A stretch of DNA of 13,023 bases, from positions 1 through 13,023 of the forward strand of contig CABQJA010000052.1 of the NCBI GenBank assembly GCA_902464345.1. The letters run 5' to 3'. The stretch is from an uncultured Clostridium sp. (GTDB lineage Bacteria; Bacillota; Clostridia; Lachnospirales; Lachnospiraceae). The notes beneath the pieces were generated by a model. The model was not told where the DNA came from and ran no database searches. It saw only the letters and a program-made list of their open reading frames with translations. Shown here one piece after another: positions 7,643 to 13,023 of the stretch (position 1 is the first letter of the stretch; each line of letters begins with the position of its first letter). A program made the translations under genes and the position numbers.

Positions 7643-8791
7643 ATGAAGAAAAGACCGGTAGATTTTGGACATATGTTATCCGGAATCCGTATGGATGTAT
7701 GGCTCAAGCTGTTAAAGGAGAACAAGGTGGATAAGGAATTTTATCCGCAGGCAGCGGTTATTACAATGGAAAGTGCTGTTCTGACACCGCTTGCATATCT
7801 GGAGTATTTATTGTTCTGGATTCCGATTCATTTTACAAAGATAAAAAAGGATCCGATCTATGTGACCGGCTTCTGGAGAAGCGGAACGACCTATCTGCAG
7901 AATCTGCTGACCAGAGATCCGCAGTTCGGATGGTTTGATCCGGTCAGCACGATCACCTTCGGAAACTGTATCCTGCTCCGGAAACCTCTGACTGCTTTGG
8001 CAAAGAATGGATTAAAGGGTGCCAGAGCGATGGATAATCTGGAGTTTGAGCTGGATCTTCCGATGGAAGAGGCACATGGCTTTACCAATCTGACGGATCT
8101 ATCAGTCAGCCATATGATGGCATTTCCGGATCACGGCAAGGGTGCAAAGTATGTAGAAGCCATTTTTACAGATGCATTATCCAGCAAGGATCGGAAACGG
8201 TTCTGGCGGGTATATAATTATATGCTGAAGAAGCTGACCTATATCAAAGGTGGAAAGCAGCTGTTGTTAAAGAGTCCGGATAATACAGCCCGGATCGCAT
8301 TTCTGAAGCGGGCATATCCAAAGGCAAAGTTTATTAATATTTACCGGAATCCGTATACAGTTGTACGTTCTGCTCTGAATATGTTCCGGATTGAGATGGA
8401 TAAATATGCATTATCCGAGAGCGTGAGTGACCAGTATCTGCTGGATCGAGTATGTCTGATATTTGAACGGGTATACAGACGGGCATTCCGGGATCTGGAT
8501 AATCTGGCACCATGTGATAAAATAGAGATCAAATACGAAGACTTTGTGGAAAACCAGGAGGAATATCTGGAGAAGATCTACAAGCAGCTGGGTATTAAGA
8601 ATTATGACAAGGCATATCCGTATTTTAAGGAATACATGGATAGCATGAAGGATTATAAGACCAATCAGTATGATTATGCTCCGGAGCTGATCGAGAAAGT
8701 AAATGAGAGACTTGGATTTTATTTTGAACGCTACGGTTATGAGATGATCCGGCCGGAGCGCGCAGAGGCAGCTGCAAAGGAGCAGGCATAA
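7643..8791 (+). CDS. PAPS-dependent sulfotransferase (Sulfotransfer_3-like)
   Basis: This 382-residue enzyme is predicted to transfer a sulfo group from PAPS to an unknown acceptor. The 5'-phosphosulfate-binding loop is GFWRSGTTYLQ (76-86). The 3'-phosphate-binding region is KFINIYRNPYTVVRSAL (229-245), which retains the Arg and Ser expected to contact the 3'-phosphate. Possible catalytic histidines include H145 (in MEEAHGF) and H157 (in SVSHMM); which one acts cannot be told. Residues about 46-62 are hydrophobic and precede the loop, suggesting peripheral or monotopic membrane attachment. No cleavable signal peptide is seen, so catalysis is probably cytoplasmic. AAAAGGAG (7625-7632) precedes ATG 7643; ATG 7636 is out of frame. 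It lies 22 nt after the CHR gene and downstream of PAPS synthesis genes, which supplies its donor. Acceptors could be a lipid, sterol, bile acid, polysaccharide or small metabolite. Family confident, acceptor unknown. Confidence 0.92.
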   Translation: MKKRPVDFGHMLSGIRMDVWLKLLKENKVDKEFYPQAAVITMESAVLTPLAYLEYLLFWIPIHFTKIKKDPIYVTGFWRSGTTYLQNLLTRDPQFGWFDPVSTITFGNCILLRKPLTALAKNGLKGARAMDNLEFELDLPMEEAHGFTNLTDLSVSHMMAFPDHGKGAKYVEAIFTDALSSKDRKRFWRVYNYMLKKLTYIKGGKQLLLKSPDNTARIAFLKRAYPKAKFINIYRNPYTVVRSALNMFRIEMDKYALSESVSDQYLLDRVCLIFERVYRRAFRDLDNLAPCDKIEIKYEDFVENQEEYLEKIYKQLGIKNYDKAYPYFKEYMDSMKDYKTNQYDYAPELIEKVNERLGFYFERYGYEMIRPERAEAAAKEQA

Positions 8792-8822
8792 CAGCAGAAT
8801 GGACAGGAAAGAAGGCATGCAT

Positions 8823-9881
8823 ATGAAGCTGACAGAGATTTTAGATCAGATGCATTTAGATGCAATGTTAATTACCAACCCATATAATATGCGGTATGTG
8901 AGTCATTTTCGCGGTGGAGAAGGGATTCTTCTAATCTCGCGAAAGAGCCGGGTGCTGATCACAGATTCGCGTTATACAGAGGCGGCAAAGCAGGAGAGTG
9001 ATTTTCAGGTAGAGGAATGTAACCATCTGAGAAAGACAACGGATATTTTAAATGACTGGATAGAACGGGAACAGCTTCTGACAGTCGGTTATGAGGATGA
9101 GTCAATGCTTTGCAGCACCTTCCGGGGATATCAGACGGGCCTTCCCGCAATCAGGGAATGGATTCCGCTTGGTGCAGCGGTTACCAGACTGCGCCAGATC
9201 AAGACACCGGAGGAAATCGGGTATCTGCGGCAGGCAGAGGCCATCGGAGATGCCGCATTTACAAAGATTCTGGATATTATTAAGCCGGGAATGACGGAGC
9301 TTGAGATCCAGGCAGAGCTGGAGTATCAGATGATGAAGTGCGGGGCATCCGGTACCTCCTTTGATACCATTGTGGCATCCGGAATTCATTCCTCCATGCC
9401 GCATGCGATTCCATCTGAAAAGAAGGTGGAGAGCGGAGACTTTATTACCATGGATTTCGGCTGTAAATATAAGGGCTATTGTTCGGACATGACGCGGACG
9501 ATTGTTCTGGGAAAGGCCAACGACAAGCAGAAGGAGATTTATCAGCTGGTCTGGAAAGCGAATCACACAGTCGAAAGTCTGTTGCATGCAGGTATGGTAT
9601 GCAAGGAAGTGGACCGGATTGCCAGAGATGTTATTGCAGACGGAGGATATGGAGAATACTTTGGACATGGACTGGGACATAGTGTCGGACTGGAAATCCA
9701 TGAAAGCCCTGCGTGTAATATGCGGGATACCACAGTGTTGATGCCGAATATGATAATGACGGTGGAACCGGGAATTTATCTGCCGGGATTCGGAGGCGTC
9801 CGGATCGAGGATATGGTAGTGATCACGGAGAATGGACATGATAATCTGTCGCACTCACCGAAGAAACTGATAGAGCTGTAA
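8823..9881 (+). CDS. M24 family metallopeptidase, Xaa-Pro aminopeptidase type
   Basis: This 352-residue cytosolic enzyme is predicted to remove N-terminal residues preceding proline, using two metal ions. Residues 1-125 form the creatinase-type N-terminal domain. The pita-bread catalytic domain follows, with all five metal ligands present: D211 (MDFG), D222 (SDMTRT), H286 (GHGLGH), E315 (VEPG) and E329 (RIED). H194 in the MPHA motif is also in place. Length fits PepQ/YpdF-like Xaa-Pro peptidases, and the exact subfamily (aminopeptidase or dipeptidase) is not resolvable. ATG 8823 is preferred because AGGAAAGAAGG (8805-8815) is 7 nt upstream; ATG 8799 would be 17 nt from its nearest AAGGAG, and ATG 8817 is too close. 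It starts 31 nt after the sulfotransferase and is probably cotranscribed, although no functional link to sulfonation is apparent. Confidence 0.93.
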   Translation: MKLTEILDQMHLDAMLITNPYNMRYVSHFRGGEGILLISRKSRVLITDSRYTEAAKQESDFQVEECNHLRKTTDILNDWIEREQLLTVGYEDESMLCSTFRGYQTGLPAIREWIPLGAAVTRLRQIKTPEEIGYLRQAEAIGDAAFTKILDIIKPGMTELEIQAELEYQMMKCGASGTSFDTIVASGIHSSMPHAIPSEKKVESGDFITMDFGCKYKGYCSDMTRTIVLGKANDKQKEIYQLVWKANHTVESLLHAGMVCKEVDRIARDVIADGGYGEYFGHGLGHSVGLEIHESPACNMRDTTVLMPNMIMTVEPGIYLPGFGGVRIEDMVVITENGHDNLSHSPKKLIEL

Positions 9882-9892
9882 TGATATGGAAG

Positions 9893-9906
9893 CAGGCGGA
9901 TGCCTG
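9893..9906. repeat. Small hairpin in the gap before trkA
   Basis: CAGGC (9893-9897) and GCCTG (9902-9906) can form a 5-bp stem with a GGAT loop, 12 nt after the peptidase stop. There is no following U-tract, so it is not an intrinsic terminator. It could be a processing or mRNA-stability element, or nothing. No convincing promoter is seen in this 57-nt gap. Confidence 0.25.
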
Positions 9907-9938
9907 AACAGGATAGTAATACAGGAGAGGTATAGATT

Positions 9939-11294
9939 ATGAATATTATTATTGCCGGTTGTGGCGGTGTAGGAAGTACCCTGGCAGAGCAGTTGACAGC
10001 GGAGGGACATGAAGTCACGATCTTGGATTATGATAGTAAAAATTTACAGACGGTTACATCCCAGTATGATGTGATGGGCATACAGGGAAACAGTACCAGC
10101 TATCGGGCACAGTTAGAGGCAGGTGTCGATAAAGCGGATCTGCTGATTGCGGTAACCAATCATGATGAAGTGAATATGCTGACCTGCCTGATCGCCAAGA
10201 AAGCAGGTAACTGTCAGACGATTGCCAGAGTCCGGAGCCCTCAGTATTTCACAGAGATTGATTATATCCGGGATGAACTTGGATTATCGATGGCAGTGAA
10301 TCCGGAATTTGCGGCAGCACAGGAAATATCACGATTGATACAGATCCCGTCTGCATTGGAAGTGGATACCTTTGCAAAGGGGCGTGTGAATCTTGTGAAA
10401 ATCGAGATACCGGCAGATTCTGTACTGGATCAGCTGATGCTGGCTGATTTTTCATCTAAGGTAGAAACAGATGCTCTGGTTTGTATTGTAGAACGGGATA
10501 AAGAAGTTTATATTCCGGATGGAAGCTTTGTACTACAAGCGGGAGATAAGATTTATATCACCATGCAGATTTCTACATTGAATGGATTTTTGAATAAGAT
10601 CGGTATCAAAGAGAAACCGATCAAAAAGGTATTACTTGCAGGCGGTGGAACGCTGGGATACTATTTAGGCAAGATCCTGACAGAAGCCAGAATGCAGGTG
10701 AAGATTATTGAACAGAATGAGAAACGCTGTGCAGAACTAAGTGAGATCCTGCCGAAGGCAATGATCATTAACGGAAATGCAACTGACCGTCAGCTTCTGG
10801 TGGAAGAGGATATCGAGACTACTGATGCTGTGATTGCGATCACGAATTATGATGAGGAGAATCTATTGCTGGCGCTATATGCGAACAAGGTCTCCAATGC
10901 GAAGGTGATCACCAGGATTAACCGGTTGTCCTTTGAGGATGTTATCGGAGGACTTCCAATTGGCAGTACTGTGACACCGAAGGATATTACAGCAGAATAT
11001 ATTATACGTTATGTACGTTCTATGCAGAATTCTTATGGCAGTAATGTAGAAACACTGTACAGAATGGTTGACAACAAGGTAGAAGCACTGGAATTTAACG
11101 TAGCAGAGGATGCAAAGGTGACACGGGCAACCTTGGGAGAGCTGCGGATAAAGAAAAATACCCTGATCTGCTGTATTAACCGGAATAAAAAAATCATACG
11201 TCCGACCGGGCGCGATCGGATTATGCCGGGAGACAGTGTGATTGTCGTAACGACAAACCGGGGCTTAAATGGTATTGATGAAATATTGAATTAA
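9939..11294 (+). CDS. trkA: Trk system potassium uptake regulatory protein TrkA
   Basis: TrkA is the cytoplasmic nucleotide-binding regulator that gates the potassium channel subunit TrkH. The 451-residue product has the double-RCK layout of TrkA rather than the single-RCK layout of KtrA. The first RCK_N begins with AGCGGVG (6-12) and the acidic D30 closing the second strand. A TrkA_C domain follows (about 135-225). The second RCK_N starts at AGGGTLG (234-240), with an acidic E after its second strand (IIEQNE), and ends in another TrkA_C domain (about 370-451). Both glycine motifs look able to bind dinucleotide or ATP-type ligands. CAGGAGAGG (9922-9930) is well spaced from ATG 9939. trkH follows 13 nt later, so the two form a functional pair. 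Identity is secure. Confidence 0.95.
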   Translation: MNIIIAGCGGVGSTLAEQLTAEGHEVTILDYDSKNLQTVTSQYDVMGIQGNSTSYRAQLEAGVDKADLLIAVTNHDEVNMLTCLIAKKAGNCQTIARVRSPQYFTEIDYIRDELGLSMAVNPEFAAAQEISRLIQIPSALEVDTFAKGRVNLVKIEIPADSVLDQLMLADFSSKVETDALVCIVERDKEVYIPDGSFVLQAGDKIYITMQISTLNGFLNKIGIKEKPIKKVLLAGGGTLGYYLGKILTEARMQVKIIEQNEKRCAELSEILPKAMIINGNATDRQLLVEEDIETTDAVIAITNYDEENLLLALYANKVSNAKVITRINRLSFEDVIGGLPIGSTVTPKDITAEYIIRYVRSMQNSYGSNVETLYRMVDNKVEALEFNVAEDAKVTRATLGELRIKKNTLICCINRNKKIIRPTGRDRIMPGDSVIVVTTNRGLNGIDEILN

Positions 11295-11307
11295 GTGAGG
11301 GATTCCT

Positions 11308-12747
11308 ATGAATTATCAGATATTAATATATGTATTGGGCTGGGTGCTTAATTTTCAGGCGGTATTTCTGCTGCTTCCGAGTCTGGTAGCACTGATATAC
11401 CAGGAAAAATCCGGTTGGTGTTTTCTGCTGGCGGCAGTGGTGACCGGTATGATCGGAATTGCCTTGACAGTAAAGAAGCCGAAGAACACACAGCTACATG
11501 CAAGGGAAGGGTTTGTGCTGGTAGCATTGAGCTGGATCATCATCAGTCTGATCAGTGCTGCACCGCTATGTATCAGCGGAGAAGTTCCGAATTATATAGA
11601 TGCGGTATTTGAAATGGTTTCCGGTTATACGACAACCGGAGCGTCGATATTGACGGCGGTAGAAGATCTGCCGAACTGTATGAATTTCTGGCGGTGTTTC
11701 AGCAACTGGATCGGTGGTATGGGTGTGATCGTGTTTATGGTTACGATACTTCCCATGGTAGGTGCGAATGCCAATATGTATCTGATGAAAGCTGAGAGCC
11801 CGGGACCGTCCTTTGGTAAGTTGGTTCCGAAGCTGAAAAAAACTGCCAGTCTGCTATACATTATGTATATAGGCATGACCTTAATGCAGATAATTCTTTT
11901 GCTGATCGGAAAACTGGATTTCTTTGATGCAGTCTGTGTGAGCCTTGCAACGGCAGGTACCGGCGGATTCGGAATCAAGAATGATGGCTTTAGCGGTTAC
12001 ACCAGTTATGTGCAGATCATCGTAACAATTTTTATGTTCTTGTTCGGTGTGAACTTTAAGTTCTATTTTCTGCTGCTCATACGGAAGTTTAAAGACGCGA
12101 TTGCGATTGAAGAAGTGCGCTGGTACACGATTCTTTATGCAGTGGCAACAATTGTAATTGCAATCGATATTTTCCATCTGATAGGAACGGTAGGCGGAAG
12201 CTTAAAGCATGCGGCATTCCAGGTAGCGACGGTTATGACAACGACCGGTTTCGCAACCGCTGATTTTAATCAGTGGCCGATCTTATCACAGACAATCCTG
12301 GTACTGCTGATGTTTGTGGGTGCCTGCGCCGGAAGTACCGGTGGTGGTATGAAGGTGTCACGATTTATTATTTATATCAAATCTGCCCAGAAGGAGATTG
12401 CAAGTCTCCTGCATCCGAACAGTGTAAAGAAGATAAAAATGGATGGCAAAGTAGTGGATCATGAAACAATCCGTTCTGCCAATGTATATCTGATCATTTA
12501 TATTCTGCTGCTGGCAGTATCCATTCTGCTGGTCAGTATTAATGGTTTCGATCTGGTAACGACGACTACTTCGGTTATTGCCTGCTTTAATAATATCGGA
12601 CCCGGTCTCGGCGTGGTTGGCCCGATGGGAAATTTCAGCAGCTTATCATGGCTGTCCAAGCTGGTGCTCATTCTGGACATGTTGGCGGGAAGATTGGAAG
12701 TATTCCCGATTGTAGTGCTGCTTTTCCGTGACACATGGAAGCGGTAG
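11308..12747 (+). CDS. trkH: Trk potassium transporter membrane subunit TrkH
   Basis: TrkH is the potassium-conducting membrane subunit partnered with TrkA. The 479-residue length is typical of the family. It has the four-fold membrane-pore-membrane design with visible pore-loop signatures: TTTGAS (108-113), TAGTGGFG (215-222), TTTGFA (311-316) and FNNIGPG (427-433). The fourth loop, with NIGPG in place of the TTTG form, is normal for TrkH. GAGGG (11297-11301) lies 6 nt before ATG 11308. The gene sits 13 nt after trkA, and a hairpin terminator begins 34 nt after its stop, so it is the last gene of the transcription unit. Assignment to TrkH rather than KtrB rests on length and on the double-RCK TrkA partner. 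Confidence 0.95.
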   Translation: MNYQILIYVLGWVLNFQAVFLLLPSLVALIYQEKSGWCFLLAAVVTGMIGIALTVKKPKNTQLHAREGFVLVALSWIIISLISAAPLCISGEVPNYIDAVFEMVSGYTTTGASILTAVEDLPNCMNFWRCFSNWIGGMGVIVFMVTILPMVGANANMYLMKAESPGPSFGKLVPKLKKTASLLYIMYIGMTLMQIILLLIGKLDFFDAVCVSLATAGTGGFGIKNDGFSGYTSYVQIIVTIFMFLFGVNFKFYFLLLIRKFKDAIAIEEVRWYTILYAVATIVIAIDIFHLIGTVGGSLKHAAFQVATVMTTTGFATADFNQWPILSQTILVLLMFVGACAGSTGGGMKVSRFIIYIKSAQKEIASLLHPNSVKKIKMDGKVVDHETIRSANVYLIIYILLLAVSILLVSINGFDLVTTTTSVIACFNNIGPGLGVVGPMGNFSSLSWLSKLVLILDMLAGRLEVFPIVVLLFRDTWKR

Positions 12748-12775
12748 GCAGCTGATAATAGAAAATGATCTATAA

Positions 12776-12941
12776 CAACAAAAAAGGCATATTCTGATGT
12801 GGATGAAATATCTTTATCGGAATATGCCTTTTCTGCTAGTTAAAAAGTTCTCTGCTCTGTGGAGTATTATATCAGCAGGAGCGTGATAATGAAAAGAGCC
12901 TGCCGCGACACAGACTGTAACTTGCTTTCAAATTATCAACT
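12776..12941 (-). ncRNA. Candidate small RNA of about 165 nt
   Basis: A minus-strand promoter (12948-12976) points left and the transcript would end at the hairpin terminator, giving about 165 nt. Before the terminator stem, nested helices form a rod. AAGTT (12845-12849) pairs with AACTT (12919-12923), TCTGTG (12856-12861) with CACAGA (12909-12914), and AGCAGG (12874-12879) with CCTGCC (12899-12904). The outermost pair of this last helix, A12874 with C12904, is a mismatch on the + strand but becomes U-G in minus-strand RNA, which favours that orientation. I see no SRP RNA, tmRNA or RNase P signature, and it is shorter than a typical 6S RNA. No well-supported protein is encoded on this strand. 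It could instead be a foldback repeat. Ends are estimates. Confidence 0.4.
12782..12832. terminator. Bidirectional-looking intrinsic terminator after trkH
   Basis: A 17-bp stem pairs 12782-12798 with 12816-12832, including one G-U type pair (T12795 opposite G12819). Its ends are A-rich on the left and T-rich on the right. On the + strand only TTTT ends the stem, but on the minus strand the stem is followed by TTTTTTGTTGTT, the stronger signal. It can therefore end the trk transcript and also stop minus-strand transcription coming from the right. Confidence 0.85.
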
Positions 12942-12947
12942 TTAACC

Positions 12948-12976
12948 ATAATAGTAAGGAACGGGAAATAAGTCAA
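12948..12976 (-). promoter_or_regulatory. Minus-strand promoter for the candidate small RNA
   Basis: Read on the minus strand, TTGACT (12976-12971) and TATTAT (12953-12948) are separated by exactly 17 nt, close to the sigma-A consensus. The start would be near 12941. Transcription would run toward the 3' end of trkH, where the only structure met is the bidirectional terminator. Confidence 0.55.
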
Positions 12977-13023
12977 GATGGCAGTCGGAACTCAAAGAAT
13001 ATTAATTTATTTAAGCAGAAAAC

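Noticed and set aside
9102..9854. 250-codon open frame antisense to the M24 peptidase
   Set aside because: The peptidase on the + strand has all five metal ligands and a good start; the antisense frame shows no domain and is rich in His, Cys and Ser typical of shadow frames.
9893..9906. Terminator separating the peptidase from trkA
   Set aside because: The stem is only 5 bp and no U-tract follows.
12776..12941. 6S RNA, SRP RNA or tmRNA identity for the candidate small RNA
   Set aside because: The SRP GGAAGGAAGC-type loop and tmRNA tRNA-like ends are absent; the rod is too short and the separate terminator hairpin does not fit a standard 6S layout.
12978..13023. Open frame from ATG 12978 running off the right edge
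   Set aside because: Only 15 codons are visible, the nearest purine-rich site (GGGAA 12963-12967) is about 10 nt away and weak, and the frame abuts the -35 of the minus-strand promoter; no family can be recognised.
1..13023. CRISPR array, insertion sequence, phage or conjugative element
   Set aside because: No regularly spaced repeats, transposase or integrase frames, terminal inverted repeats with target duplications, or structural phage genes are visible.

Overview
The window reads as a chromosomal stretch from a Gram-positive anaerobe of the class Clostridia, most likely Lachnospiraceae. This rests on a fused FeoA-FeoB, strong GGAGG-type ribosome binding sites, tightly packed same-strand genes, moderate GC content, and clostridial-style promoters (TTGACA/TATAAT) and U-tract terminators. 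No rRNA, tRNA, CRISPR array, transposase or phage gene is visible. All eight protein genes lie on the + strand.

Layout. (1) 25-2388: a FeoA-FeoB fusion for ferrous iron uptake. (2) 2421-3220: an AIM24-family gene with its own promoter and a strong terminator, so it looks monocistronic. (3) 3278-3423: a regulatory region with a perfect palindrome overlapping a sigma-A-like promoter, then a leader of about 100 nt. (4) 3424-8791: cysD, a cysN-cysC fusion, a two-domain CHR (chromate-transporter family) membrane protein and a sulfotransferase, spaced 2, 25 and 22 nt apart. (5) 8823-12747: an M24 aminopeptidase, then trkA and trkH (potassium uptake), still collinear with no clear terminator before them. 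(6) 12748-13023: a bidirectional-looking terminator, then a minus-strand promoter pointing back at it. Together these define a candidate small RNA of about 165 nt.

The most interesting unit is part 4. CysD plus CysN make APS from sulfate and ATP, and the CysC domain phosphorylates APS to PAPS. The CHR protein is a plausible sulfate-family anion transporter, and the sulfotransferase is a plausible PAPS user. No APS/PAPS reductase or sulfite reductase gene is in the window. The set therefore looks like a self-contained sulfonation cassette (sulfate in, PAPS made, an unknown acceptor sulfonated) rather than a cysteine assimilation operon. A hydrophobic segment near the sulfotransferase N-terminus hints at a membrane or lipid-like acceptor. 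The logic resembles the PAPS-synthesis/sulfotransferase cluster reported for steroid sulfonation in Bacteroides, but the acceptor here cannot be read from sequence.

Smaller oddities are an ATG followed at once by TAG, in frame with the CHR gene and behind a good ribosome binding site, and a CHR protein that looks like two short CHR units fused.
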